Shown piece by piece: positions 32,229 through 40,296 of a DNA stretch of 64,000 nt. The notes under the pieces were generated by a model that saw nothing but the letters and a program-made list of their open reading frames with translations, did not search any database and was not told where the DNA came from. Position 1 is the first letter of the stretch. Each line of letters starts with the position of its first letter. Origin of the DNA: UMGS1532 sp045542355 (GTDB lineage Bacteria; Bacillota; Clostridia; Oscillospirales; Acutalibacteraceae); NCBI GenBank assembly GCA_045542355.1, contig JAZQKX010000031.1, positions 62,001-126,000 on the forward strand. Direction: 5' to 3'. A program made the translations under genes and the position numbers.

Positions 32229-32483
32229 ATGGCTCAGGTTTGGCAATATGTTATCGGCTCCTTAATACTTCTGATTTCCATTGTTATTATTCTGGTTGTT
32301 CTTCTCCAGCAGGGTAGACGTCAGGGTATTAACGGCGCAATTTCAGGCGGTGCCGACACATTCCTTTCTAAAAACAAGGCCCGTACTGTAGATGCTATTT
32401 TAGAGCGCACCACTAAGTATTTTGCTTTGGCGTTCTTCGTATTAGCTCTCGCAGCAGATGTAGTTGCTATTGTTTTTAAGTAA
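32229..32483 (+). CDS. secG: Preprotein translocase subunit SecG
   Basis: 84 residues with two membrane segments (about 5-25 and 60-80) joined by the conserved loop LLQQGRRQGINGAISGGADT. Accessory subunit of the SecYEG export channel. CGGAGG precedes the ATG. Monocistronic, with its own promoter and terminator; the usual downstream neighbours (rnr, smpB) are not here. Confidence 0.93.
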   Translation: MAQVWQYVIGSLILLISIVIILVVLLQQGRRQGINGAISGGADTFLSKNKARTVDAILERTTKYFALAFFVLALAADVVAIVFK

Positions 32484-32495
32484 TTAATTAAAAGC

Positions 32496-32528
32496 TTAAG
32501 CACCCTTTTTTACAGGGTGCTTAAAATT
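32496..32528 (+). terminator. Terminator of secG
   Basis: TTAAGCACCC (32496-32505) and GGGTGCTTAA (32515-32524) with a T-rich loop, followed by AATTTT. Confidence 0.75.
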
Positions 32529-32652
32529 TTAGCAGAGAACACCAAAACTGCGCGAATTCGTAAAGAGTATGAATGATGGCATAACCAAGGCTTGTGACAG
32601 CTACAGGATATCCCAGGAACAAAAACTTTTCTTAAAATCTTTAAAACTCTAA

Positions 32653-32688
32653 AAAACAAGGCAGTTGATAATCGAACTGCCTTGTTTT
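32653..32688 (-). terminator. Terminator of the lipoprotein gene (bidirectional)
   Basis: AACAAGGCAGTT and AACTGCCTTGTT form a 12-14-bp stem around GATAATCG, with T-runs on both sides. The 130 bases between this and the secG terminator hold no recognisable gene. Confidence 0.8.
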
Positions 32689-32748
32689 TAATAAGCATTA
32701 GTTTTCTGTTGTAACGTCATCGGTTGGACCTAGCTTTTCATCGTTCAA

Positions 32749-33483
32749 CTAATCCTGACTTTCAACCGTGTCTGAATCGGTCATGTTTGATTCTGTGGTG
32801 CTGGTGATTCTCGAAGAATTGGAGGAGAGGCTGTTGGATGCCTCCGACTCGGTCTCCTCAGGCTTGTAGTTTTTGTCAAACCAATCGGGATAGTAGAGGT
32901 TTTTCTTAAGGTCATCATTAGAAGGACTGTAAATCACCTTACCACCTACTGTATCAATCATAGCGGCGCTCTTTGAAAGGTACTTGTTAAGGGTGTATAC
33001 AAAATCACTTGCTTCTGTGTATTTGTCGCCGTCTTTGGTGACCTGTTCGTCGGTATAAGTTATGGTCTCGTAGAGTTCTTCAACAGTTTCAGTCTGTTGG
33101 GTTATGTTGTTGTAACTAAGATGGAATACGGAATATTCAAGAGTAGTTTCATCATCCTTATATGTAGGTTTCCAGATCAGTATATTGTACATACCACTCT
33201 TTTTACAGAGGTAGATGCCTTTCTGATCTTCTTTCTTTGTACCCAGTTTATCCATCCATATAAGAATGTTTTCATCATTAATCTTTGTGTATATTTTAAC
33301 AGCAGCCTTTCCGTCTTCTGCGCCACCTATTTGTCTTACTATGCGCTCTTTTTTGCCATCGTGGGTAAGGTCGGCGGTAGCGTTGTAAAGGGTGGTGAGC
33401 TTAGCATCAGAAGCAGAACTGCAAGAGGTGAGCAATACAGTCACCGCCAAAAGACAGGGGAATAAAAATTTAGAAAGCTTCAT
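32749..33483 (-). CDS. Predicted lipoprotein of unknown function
   Basis: 244 residues. The signal peptide ends in the lipobox LTSC with Cys21 as lipid site. The middle (about 30-190) alternates strands and helices and begins ATADLTHDGKKERIVRQI, reminiscent of the calcium-binding-like repeats (D-x-D/N-G) of secreted VCBS/FG-GAP-type proteins, as in many clostridial lipoproteins. The C-terminal 40 residues are Ser/Thr/Asp/Glu-rich and probably disordered. Monocistronic, with a promoter at 33526-33554. Function unknown. Confidence 0.75.
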   Translation of the reverse strand: MKLSKFLFPCLLAVTVLLTSCSSASDAKLTTLYNATADLTHDGKKERIVRQIGGAEDGKAAVKIYTKINDENILIWMDKLGTKKEDQKGIYLCKKSGMYNILIWKPTYKDDETTLEYSVFHLSYNNITQQTETVEELYETITYTDEQVTKDGDKYTEASDFVYTLNKYLSKSAAMIDTVGGKVIYSPSNDDLKKNLYYPDWFDKNYKPEETESEASNSLSSNSSRITSTTESNMTDSDTVESQD

Positions 33484-33525
33484 CGCTACATAAGTCCTTT
33501 CGGTGTGTAATCATAATTCACATTC

Positions 33526-33554
33526 ATTATAGCATATTAATTTTACAAGGTAAA
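33526..33554 (-). promoter_or_regulatory. Promoter of the lipoprotein gene
   Basis: On the minus strand TTTACC (33554-33549), 17-base spacer, TATAAT (33531-33526). Confidence 0.5.
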
Positions 33555-33614
33555 TAGTATTTTTGGTTTATACACAAAATTTCAATTAATTTTATACATT
33601 TTGACAAAAAACTA

Positions 33615-33643
33615 TTGACAAAAGCTATATTAGGAAATATCAT
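33615..33643 (+). promoter_or_regulatory. Promoter for acpP
   Basis: TTGACA (33615-33620), 17-base spacer, TATCAT (33638-33643). Confidence 0.65.
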
Positions 33644-33683
33644 AAATGTGTACTATTTATGAATATACAAAGGAGCAAAGTAT

Positions 33684-33911
33684 ATGGTATTTGAAAAAGT
33701 TAAGAACATTTTGGTTGAACAGCTCGATGTTGACGAGTCCGCTGTAACACTTGAGGCTATGATTGCCGACGACCTTGGAGCTGACAGTCTTGATGTTGTG
33801 GATTTACTGATGTCCCTTGAAGATGAATTTGATGTAGAGATTCCTGATGAGGAAATCGAAAACATCAAAACAGTTGGCAATCTCGTAAACTATATAGAAA
33901 ACAATAAATAA
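33684..33911 (+). CDS. acpP: Acyl carrier protein
   Basis: 75 acidic residues. The phosphopantetheine serine is in the motif DDLGADSLDVVDLLM. It carries growing acyl chains in fatty acid synthesis. Length and sequence are typical. AAAGGAG precedes the ATG; the gene is transcribed alone from the promoter at 33615-33643 and ends in a strong terminator. The fatty acid synthesis genes are not in the window. Confidence 0.95.
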   Translation: MVFEKVKNILVEQLDVDESAVTLEAMIADDLGADSLDVVDLLMSLEDEFDVEIPDEEIENIKTVGNLVNYIENNK

Positions 33912-33920
33912 TGATTTTCC

Positions 33921-33953
33921 CTGCCGCTTGGAATTCAAGCGGCAGATTTTTTG
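33921..33953 (+). terminator. Terminator of acpP
   Basis: CTGCCGCTTG (33921-33930) and CAAGCGGCAG (33936-33945), perfect 10-bp stem, then ATTTTTTG. Confidence 0.9.
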
Positions 33954-33962
33954 TATTAATGC

Positions 33963-33991
33963 TTGAAATTTCCCGAAAAGTATAATATAAT
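33963..33991 (+). promoter_or_regulatory. Promoter for proS
   Basis: TTGAAA (33963-33968), 17-base spacer, TATAAT (33986-33991). No T-box leader fits in the remaining 43 bases. Confidence 0.65.
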
Positions 33992-34034
33992 AATTTGTAA
34001 TGTATATATGTGTAGAAAGAGGATTGTAATATTT

Positions 34035-35468
34035 ATGGCAAAAGAGAAACTCGTAAAAGAAATAACCTCTATGGATGAAGACTTTGCTAAATGGTATACC
34101 GATGTGGTAATCAAGGCAGAGTTAATAGATTATTCCAGTGTAAAGGGATGCATGATAATCAGACCTTACGGTTATGCTATCTGGGAAAACATTCAGCGCA
34201 TCTTAAATGAGAAGTTTGCTGAGACAGGACATGAAAACGTCTATATGCCAATGTTTATTCCAGAGGGACTTTTACAAAAGGAAGAAGACCATGTTGAGGG
34301 CTTTGCTCCCGAAGTTGCCTGGGTTACCCACGGCGGTAGCGAAAAGTTAGAGGAACGCATGTGTGTCCGTCCTACCTCCGAAACCCTTTTCTGCGACCAC
34401 TATAAAAATATAATCCATTCCTATAGAGATTTACCCAAGCTGTATAACCAGTGGTGTTCTGTAGTTCGTTGGGAAAAAACCACCCGTCCTTTCTTGCGTT
34501 CAAGAGAGTTTCTCTGGCAGGAGGGTCACACCATCCACGCAACCCGCGAGGAGGCTGAGGCTGAGACCATCCAGATGTTAAATGTATACGCCGACTTTGC
34601 AGAGGAAGCTTTGGCAATGCCTGTGGTAAAGGGTGTTAAAACCGAAAAGGAACGTTTTGCTGGCGCTGTTGATACTTACACAATCGAAGCCCTTATGCAC
34701 GATGGTAAGGCTTTGCAGAGCGGTACTTCCCATTTCTTTGGCGACGGCTTTGCCAAGGCATTTGAAATTCAGTTCACAGATAAGGACAACGAGCAAAAGT
34801 ATCCCTTCCAAACCTCTTGGGGTATGACCACCCGTCTCATCGGCGCAATCATCATGACCCACGGCGACGACAACGGTTTGGTACTTCCTCCCGCCGTTGC
34901 TCCAACTCAGTTGGTTATTGTTCCCATCGCTTCCCATAAGGAGGGCGTTGTGGAAAAGGCGGAGGAGTTAGAGGCAAGACTCAAGAAGATTTGCAGAATC
35001 AAGCTGGATAACACCGACAGGTCACCTGGCTGGAAGTTTGCCGAATACGAAATGAAGGGTGTTCCGCTTCGTCTTGAAATCGGACCTAAGGATATCGAGA
35101 ACAACCAGTGCGTTGTTGTAAGACGTGATAACAGAGAGAAGTATTTCATTTCTCTTGACGAATTGGAGACAAAGATTCCCGAATTGCTGGATGCCGTTCA
35201 AAAGGGACTTTATGAAAATGCATTAAAGCGTCGTGAGGAAATGACCTACACCGCTTCCACTCTTGAAGAAATTAAGGATATTGCCGATAATAAGCCTGGT
35301 TTTATTAAGACAATGTGGTGTGGAGACCGCGAGTGTGAAGATAAGCTCAAGGATTTTGCCGGAATCACATCCAGATGTATTCCTTTTGAACAAGAGAATT
35401 TAGGTGAGGTTTGTCCTTGTTGTGGTAAACCAGCCAAAAAAATGATTTATTGGGGAAAAGCATATTAA
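34035..35468 (+). CDS. proS: Prolyl-tRNA synthetase, archaeal/eukaryote-like type
   Basis: 477 residues from the ATG at 34035. Class II motifs are visible: RPTSETLFCDHY, QWCSVVRWEKTTRPFLRSREFLWQ (motif 2; here named by its ends QWCSVVRWE and LRSREFLWQ) and TTRLIGAIIM (motif 3). There is no insertion domain for editing, and the C-terminal segment has the zinc-type cysteines CEDKL, CIPF, CPCCGKP and ends in Tyr, which marks the short archaeal/eukaryote-like class rather than the long bacterial ProS. GAGG lies rather far (12 bases) upstream. The gene after it starts 14 bases past the stop. Confidence 0.93.
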   Translation: MAKEKLVKEITSMDEDFAKWYTDVVIKAELIDYSSVKGCMIIRPYGYAIWENIQRILNEKFAETGHENVYMPMFIPEGLLQKEEDHVEGFAPEVAWVTHGGSEKLEERMCVRPTSETLFCDHYKNIIHSYRDLPKLYNQWCSVVRWEKTTRPFLRSREFLWQEGHTIHATREEAEAETIQMLNVYADFAEEALAMPVVKGVKTEKERFAGAVDTYTIEALMHDGKALQSGTSHFFGDGFAKAFEIQFTDKDNEQKYPFQTSWGMTTRLIGAIIMTHGDDNGLVLPPAVAPTQLVIVPIASHKEGVVEKAEELEARLKKICRIKLDNTDRSPGWKFAEYEMKGVPLRLEIGPKDIENNQCVVVRRDNREKYFISLDELETKIPELLDAVQKGLYENALKRREEMTYTASTLEEIKDIADNKPGFIKTMWCGDRECEDKLKDFAGITSRCIPFEQENLGEVCPCCGKPAKKMIYWGKAY

Positions 35469-35482
35469 GGAGGTGCACTCCC

Positions 35483-36361
35483 TTGAATAATAGAGTTATA
35501 GCTAAGCTTTGCGCAATGCTGATAGTTATTTGTATCGCGCTTACCACAGTGGCAACTGCTTTCGCTGTGGACGATGGAAGTTCTGATACAGTTGATTCAT
35601 CAAGCTCAGAAATGATTTCTGAAGTTTCCTCTGGTGATGCGCCAACATATAGCGCTCCTAGCGATCCTACCGCAGAATCAAGTACGGATAGCCAACCGTC
35701 TGCAACCGAATCTTCCACAGTTAGTCAGGCTGTTACTTCTAGCATTTTATCTTCTGAGGTGTCATCCGAGATGGATTCTCAGATTGAGTCTGCACCGTCG
35801 GAAACTGTTTCTGAATCTGTAGAAAGCGCAGACAAAAATTCAAATAAAGAGGAGACTGCTTCTAAAGAGACAAGCTCTAAAAAAGGAACCAGTTCCAGTA
35901 AGGCTTCATCAAAGAAGATGAGCTCTAAAAAAGACAGCACCTCTAATGAAAACAAAGAAGAAAAACCTGTATCTTCCTATACAACTAATGCAGTTTCTCA
36001 ATACACCCCCTCCTACAACGAAGGTAGTCTCAGCGATGAGTGGGAGCAGGAGGATGATGTGGAGTTAGTATCCAGCAAGGAGGATAAAGATTTATCCGAA
36101 CATATCTTCGACCCTAAGAAAGCTGTTGCAAAATGGATATGGCTTCCCATATTGATAGCTCTCGCTTGTATCGGTGTGCTTATATATGTAAATGTATATG
36201 TTTATAATAAGGGCGCACACTCTCCGGGTGCCTGGAAGGGGAACGAGGAAATCGATCCCGACGAGGATATACTTGAGGAGGCAGATAGCCGCACCGAAAA
36301 GGAAGAAGATTCCGACCCATTCTCAGCAGAAAATTTCTTTAATTTCGATAATGATAATTAA
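35483..36361 (+). CDS. Ser-rich membrane protein of unknown function
   Basis: 292 residues from a TTG at 35483, with AAGGAGGTG ten bases upstream. A signal-like hydrophobic segment (residues about 7-28, ending ATAFA) is followed by about 150 residues dominated by Ser, Thr, Glu and Lys, including SSKKGTSSSKASSKKMSSKK. A second membrane segment, WIWLPILIALACIGVLIYV, lies near residue 215-235 and the C-terminus is very acidic. The low-complexity part probably spans or lies outside the wall. It shares the proS transcript. I do not recognise a family. Confidence 0.65.
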   Translation: MNNRVIAKLCAMLIVICIALTTVATAFAVDDGSSDTVDSSSSEMISEVSSGDAPTYSAPSDPTAESSTDSQPSATESSTVSQAVTSSILSSEVSSEMDSQIESAPSETVSESVESADKNSNKEETASKETSSKKGTSSSKASSKKMSSKKDSTSNENKEEKPVSSYTTNAVSQYTPSYNEGSLSDEWEQEDDVELVSSKEDKDLSEHIFDPKKAVAKWIWLPILIALACIGVLIYVNVYVYNKGAHSPGAWKGNEEIDPDEDILEEADSRTEKEEDSDPFSAENFFNFDNDN

Positions 36362-36366
36362 AAGAG

Positions 36367-36393
36367 TAAAGCACGGTTATTTACCGTGCTTTA
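36367..36393 (+). terminator. Hairpin behind the Ser-rich protein gene
   Basis: TAAAGCACGGT and ACCGTGCTTTA, perfect 11-bp stem with TATTT loop. The T-run is short, so it may be a weak terminator. Confidence 0.6.
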
Positions 36394-36442
36394 TTGCAGG
36401 AAAAACACAGCCGAAAAAAATTAGATTTTTTCAAAAAAAGTC

Positions 36443-36471
36443 TTGATTTTTATTTTCGGTTGTGTTATTAT
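36443..36471 (+). promoter_or_regulatory. Promoter of the ribosomal superoperon
   Basis: TTGATT (36443-36448), 17-base spacer, TATTAT (36466-36471), about 290 bases upstream of rpsJ. Confidence 0.7.
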
Positions 36472-36477
36472 GTTAAG

Positions 36478-36758
36478 GCACGATGTGTGCAGATATGCGT
36501 TGATGCGGGAGGTGGCCGACCTCGAGTCGGGAAATTTCCGCGGAGTATGTCCGATTTATAAACCGGGCGACAAAAGCTTGTTCTATGGCAAACGGCAGGG
36601 ACGTGTCTCTGTACGTGCACGGCTTCTCACGGCCGTATCCCGGATTTATGGAAATAGTCCATAACATCCGGTTTTATACTGTTCGAGGTTGAAACACACG
36701 GAACAGTGTCACAAGTATTTTGCAACCCGCCAAAATTTTAAATGGAGGCGACAATCAA
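36478..36758 (+). promoter_or_regulatory. Structured 5' leader of the S10 operon
   Basis: About 280 nt with no credible reading frame and several helices: CCGAC/GTCGG (36516-36530); GGAT-TTATGGA/TCCATAA-ATCC (36642-36669, 11 pairs with one bulge); ACTGTTC/GAACAGT (36678-36707). It is more GC-rich than ordinary spacers here. A role as the binding site for a regulatory ribosomal protein is inferred from its position; I do not recognise a described leader class. Confidence 0.5.
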
Positions 36759-37070
36759 ATGGCAGTCAAAGAAAAGATCAGAATCAGACTGAAAGGTTAC
36801 GACCATGCATTGGTAGACCAAGCAGCAGAAAAGATCGTTGAGACAGCAAAGCGCACAGGCGCTCGTCTTTCCGGTCCCGTGCCGCTGCCTACCGAAAAAG
36901 AGGTAGTAACAATCCTTCGTGCTGTACACAAGTACAAGGATTCCCGTGAGCAGTTCGAAATGAGAACTCACAAAAGGCTTATCGACATTCTCAGACCTTC
37001 CAACAAAACTGTTGAAGCTGTGACAAGTCTTGAGCTCCCCGCCGGCGTTGAAATTGAAATTAAGCTTTAA
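36759..37070 (+). CDS. rpsJ: 30S ribosomal protein S10
   Basis: 103 residues from the ATG at 36759, which has GGAGG upstream; an in-frame start 13 codons earlier lacks an SD. Conserved IRIRLKGYDHALVDQAAEKI at the start and VEIEIKL at the end. Part of the 30S head; in other bacteria it also joins NusB in antitermination. First gene of the superoperon, behind a long structured leader. Confidence 0.97.
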   Translation: MAVKEKIRIRLKGYDHALVDQAAEKIVETAKRTGARLSGPVPLPTEKEVVTILRAVHKYKDSREQFEMRTHKRLIDILRPSNKTVEAVTSLELPAGVEIEIKL

Positions 37071-37138
37071 TTTAATGTAACGCGCGCGAGGTCATGTTGG
37101 CAATGCGCCAACCAATAACCTATAAGGAGGATAAAACA

Positions 37139-37771
37139 ATGCAAAAAGCAATCGTTGGCAAGAAGCTGGGTATGACTCAGGTTTTTGACGCAAACGGCAA
37201 TGTTGTTCCTGTAACCGTAATCGAGGCAGGTCCTTGTGTGGTATGTCAGAAGAAGACAGCAGAGAACGACGGCTATGAAGCAATTCAGGTAGGCTTCGGC
37301 GACATGAAAGCTTCAAAGGTAAATGGTCCTATGAAGGGTCATTTCGCAAAAGGGGACGTAGCTCCCAAAAAGGTTCTTCGCGAATTTAGGCTTGAAGACA
37401 TCTCTATATATAATGTAGGCGATATCATCAAGGCAGACGTTTTCGCAGAAGGCGACAAGGTAGATGTAAAAGGTACAAGCAAGGGTAAGGGCTATGCCGG
37501 TGTTATTAAGCGCTGGAACTTCGGCCGTCTCAAGATGAGCCATGGTACCGGTCCTGTTGCAAGACACGGTGGTTCACTCGGTGCTTGTAGTACTCCCTCA
37601 AAAGTTGTTAAGGGAAAGAAAATGGCAGGTCATCTTGGTGCAGAGCGCGTAACCGTTCAGAACCTCGATGTAGTTAAGGTAGATGCAGAGAACAATATCA
37701 TCGCAGTTAAGGGCGCCGTTCCCGGCCCCAAGGGCGGCATCGTTGTTCTTGCCAACACCGTTAAAGCCTAA
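37139..37771 (+). CDS. rplC: 50S ribosomal protein L3
   Basis: 210 residues from the ATG at 37139 (AAGGAGG upstream). Family signatures VGKKLGMTQVF at the N-terminus and KGYAGVIKRWNFG in the internal loop that reaches the peptidyl-transferase centre. Early assembly protein of the 50S subunit. An upstream in-frame ATG is not supported by an SD. Confidence 0.97.
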   Translation: MQKAIVGKKLGMTQVFDANGNVVPVTVIEAGPCVVCQKKTAENDGYEAIQVGFGDMKASKVNGPMKGHFAKGDVAPKKVLREFRLEDISIYNVGDIIKADVFAEGDKVDVKGTSKGKGYAGVIKRWNFGRLKMSHGTGPVARHGGSLGACSTPSKVVKGKKMAGHLGAERVTVQNLDVVKVDAENNIIAVKGAVPGPKGGIVVLANTVKA

Positions 37772-37788
37772 GGGAAGGAGATTGAATT

Positions 37789-38412
37789 ATGCCTAATGTA
37801 GCAGTATTAGATATGGCAGGAAAGAAAGTTTCTGACATTCAGCTTAGCGATGCCGTATTCGGTATTGAACCCAATGCAGTTGTTATGCACATGGCTGTTG
37901 TTAACTATCTTGCAAATCAGCGCCAGGGCACACAGTCAACTCTGACTCGTACTGAGGTTTCAGGTGGCGGTCGCAAACCTTGGCGTCAAAAGGGAACCGG
38001 TCATGCAAGACAGGGTTCCACCCGTGCTCCCCAGTGGACACACGGCGGTGTGGCTATCGGCCCCAAACCCCGTGATTATTCTTACACCTTAAATAAGAAG
38101 GTTCGTAGACTTGCTCTCAAGTCCGCTCTTTCTGATAAGGTTCTCAGCGAGTCTTTAATCGTTCTCGATAACCTTGATGTTAATGAGTACAAGACTAAGG
38201 TTGTTGCAGATTGCCTCAAGGCAGTTAATGCAGGCAAGAAAACTCTTATCGTTCTTTCTGATATGAATTCTTGCGCAATCAAGAGTGCAGCCAACATCAA
38301 AGGCGTTAAGACCGCTCAGGTTAATACCATCAACACCTACGATATCATCAATGCCGATACACTTGTTATCGTCAAAGATGCCGTAGCCAAGATTGAGGAG
38401 GTTTACGCATAA
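37789..38412 (+). CDS. rplD: 50S ribosomal protein L4
   Basis: 207 residues. The exit-tunnel loop GGGRKPWRQKGTGHARQGS is intact. In enterobacteria L4 also represses its own operon through the S10 leader. Whether it does so here is unknown, but the long leader at 36478-36758 makes it a candidate. Its TAA overlaps the rplW ATG by one base. Confidence 0.97.
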   Translation: MPNVAVLDMAGKKVSDIQLSDAVFGIEPNAVVMHMAVVNYLANQRQGTQSTLTRTEVSGGGRKPWRQKGTGHARQGSTRAPQWTHGGVAIGPKPRDYSYTLNKKVRRLALKSALSDKVLSESLIVLDNLDVNEYKTKVVADCLKAVNAGKKTLIVLSDMNSCAIKSAANIKGVKTAQVNTINTYDIINADTLVIVKDAVAKIEEVYA

Positions 38413-38714
38413 TGAAAACTGCTCAAGAAGTTATTCTGGCTCCGGTAATTACCGAAAAGAGTATGACCGGAATTGCTGATAAGAAATATGTCTTCAAGGT
38501 TGCCAAGGATGCAACTAAGGTAGACATCGCAGCTGCAGTTGCTGAGCTTTTCAAGCTCGACAGAAAGCAGATCGTTAAGGTAAACACCATTAACGTTCGC
38601 GGTCAGGAGAGACGTGTAGGTCGCTACAGCGGATACACCCCTTCCTGGAAGAAAGCAATCGTAACCTTAAGCGAAGACGCTAAACCCATTCAGTTCTTCG
38701 AAGGTCTTATGTAA
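38412..38714 (+). CDS. rplW: 50S ribosomal protein L23
   Basis: 100 residues. LAPVITEKSM near the N-terminus and VNTINVRGQERRVGRYSGY are typical. Sits at the tunnel exit and docks trigger factor and SRP. Translationally coupled to rplD by a TAATG overlap. Confidence 0.96.
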   Translation: MKTAQEVILAPVITEKSMTGIADKKYVFKVAKDATKVDIAAAVAELFKLDRKQIVKVNTINVRGQERRVGRYSGYTPSWKKAIVTLSEDAKPIQFFEGLM

Positions 38715-38743
38715 TTAATTTTTCGGATTTCTGGCAATGTATG

Positions 38744-38759
38744 GGGGTTGTTTGACCCC
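38744..38759 (+). other. Small GGGGT/ACCCC hairpin between rplW and rplB
   Basis: Five perfect pairs around TGTTTG in the 74-base spacer, the longest gap of the early S10 operon. No T-run follows, so it is more likely an RNA-processing or translational element than a terminator. Confidence 0.35.
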
Positions 38760-38788
38760 GCTAAGCCAAAACAGGAGTGTGAAATCAA

Positions 38789-39622
38789 ATGGCAATCAAA
38801 CATTATAAACCTACTACTCCCGGTAGACGTGGTATGACCGTTCTCGACTATTCCGAGCTTTCAAAGGTTGCACCCGAAAGAAGTCTGCTGGAGCCTATTA
38901 AAAAGAATGCAGGTCGTAACAGCTATGGCCGCATCACAGTTCGCCATCGTGGCGGCGGTAACCGCAGAAAGTATAGAGTAATCGATTTCAAGCGTGAGCG
39001 TTTCGGTATCCCAGCAACAGTTCTTACCCTTGAATACGATCCTAACAGAACTGCTCATATCGCCCTCGTTCAGTATGAAGACGGCGAAAAGCGTTACATC
39101 ATCGCACCTATCGGTCTTAAGGTTGGAGACACCATCGTTTCCGGTCCCGATGCCGATATCAAGGTTGGTAACGCATTACCCCTCGTTAATATTCCTACCG
39201 GTACATTTGTTCACAACATCGAGCTTTATCCCGGCAAGGGCGCTCAGCTTGCCCGTTCTGCTGGTAACATGGCTCAGCTTATGGCAAAAGAAAACGGTAT
39301 GGCACTTTTAAGACTCCCTTCAGGTGAGCTCCGTAACGTTCCTCAGAACTGTATGGCAACCGTTGGTCAGGTAAGCAATGCCGAGCATGAAAATGTTAAC
39401 ATCGGTAAGGCTGGCCGTAAACGCCACATGGGTTGGAGACCTACTGTTCGCGGTTCTGTTATGAACCCCTGTGATCACCCCCACGGTGGTGGTGAAGGTA
39501 AGTCACCCATCGGTCGTCCGAGTCCTGTTACTCCTTGGGGTAAACCTACTCTCGGATACAAGACCCGTAAGAAGCATGCACGCACCGATAAATATATCGT
39601 AAAGCGTCGCAATGCTAAGTAA
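38789..39622 (+). CDS. rplB: 50S ribosomal protein L2
   Basis: 277 residues. GRNSYGRITVRHRGGGNRR near the N-terminus and the peptidyl-transferase-proximal VMNPCDHPHGGGEGK near the C-terminus, with a basic tail. Needed for subunit joining. ACAGGAG precedes the ATG. Confidence 0.97.
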   Translation: MAIKHYKPTTPGRRGMTVLDYSELSKVAPERSLLEPIKKNAGRNSYGRITVRHRGGGNRRKYRVIDFKRERFGIPATVLTLEYDPNRTAHIALVQYEDGEKRYIIAPIGLKVGDTIVSGPDADIKVGNALPLVNIPTGTFVHNIELYPGKGAQLARSAGNMAQLMAKENGMALLRLPSGELRNVPQNCMATVGQVSNAEHENVNIGKAGRKRHMGWRPTVRGSVMNPCDHPHGGGEGKSPIGRPSPVTPWGKPTLGYKTRKKHARTDKYIVKRRNAK

Positions 39623-39647
39623 GTTTGACGAAAGGAGTTAAATAATT

Positions 39648-39920
39648 ATGGGAAGAAGTCTCAAGAAGGGTCCTTTCGTGCAACCTATATTACTCGAAAG
39701 AATCCAAAAGATGAATGAAGCTGGCGAAAAGCGTGTTGTTAAGACCTGGAGCCGTGCATCTACAATTTTCCCCGATTTCGTCGGACACACTATTGCAGTG
39801 CATGATGGTCGTAAACACGTTCCGGTATATGTAACGGAGGACATGGTTGGACACAGGCTCGGTGAGTTTGCTCCCACCAGAACCTTCAAAGGTCATGCCG
39901 GTGCTAAGACAACAAAGTAA
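39648..39920 (+). CDS. rpsS: 30S ribosomal protein S19
   Basis: 90 residues, start MGRSLKKGPFV, then FVGHTIAVHDGRKHVPVYVT and the C-terminal GHAGAKTTK. Located in the 30S head with S13. AAAGGAG SD. Confidence 0.96.
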   Translation: MGRSLKKGPFVQPILLERIQKMNEAGEKRVVKTWSRASTIFPDFVGHTIAVHDGRKHVPVYVTEDMVGHRLGEFAPTRTFKGHAGAKTTK

Positions 39921-39944
39921 GCGGTCGAAAGGAGAGTATAGACT

Positions 39945-40283
39945 ATGGAAGCAAGAGCTACCCTTAAGTACGCTCGTATTTCACCCCGTAAGGTGAAGAT
40001 TGTTTTGGATCTTATCCGAAATCAGGATGCTGACAAAGCTATGGCTATTCTCAGGTTCACACCGAAGGCCGCCTGTGAGTATTTGGAAAAGTTGCTGAAA
40101 TCAGCAATGGCAAATGCCGAAAACAATCACAATATGGATGTTTCTAAATTATATGTTGCAGAATGTTTCGTAGGCCCCGGACCTACACTTAAGCGTATCC
40201 GTCCGAAGGACCACGGCAGAGCACACAGAATCTTAAAGAGAACATCCCACATCACTCTGGTTCTCAGAGAGAAAGAAGACTAA
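39945..40283 (+). CDS. rplV: 50S ribosomal protein L22
   Basis: 112 residues. RISPRKVKIVLDLIR at the start and the tunnel-lining hairpin with RIRPKDHGRAHRILKRTSHI. AAAGGAG SD, 24 bases after rpsS. Confidence 0.96.
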   Translation: MEARATLKYARISPRKVKIVLDLIRNQDADKAMAILRFTPKAACEYLEKLLKSAMANAENNHNMDVSKLYVAECFVGPGPTLKRIRPKDHGRAHRILKRTSHITLVLREKED

Positions 40284-40296
40284 AGGAGGTAAAGTT

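Noticed and set aside
32525..32652. Possible gene between the secG terminator and the next terminator
   Set aside because: Only a short frame without SD; both ends lie in hairpins. Treated as spacer.
33963..34034. Upstream extension of proS by 24 residues
   Set aside because: The extension is translated promoter sequence; the ATG at 34035 gives the usual start MAKEKLVKEITSMDEDFAKW.
33992..34034. T-box riboswitch ahead of proS
   Set aside because: The leader is only about 40 bases long and has no T-box consensus.
36443..36664. 73-codon frame inside the S10 leader
   Set aside because: It starts in the promoter, has no SD and shows no coding character; the region is better explained by RNA helices.
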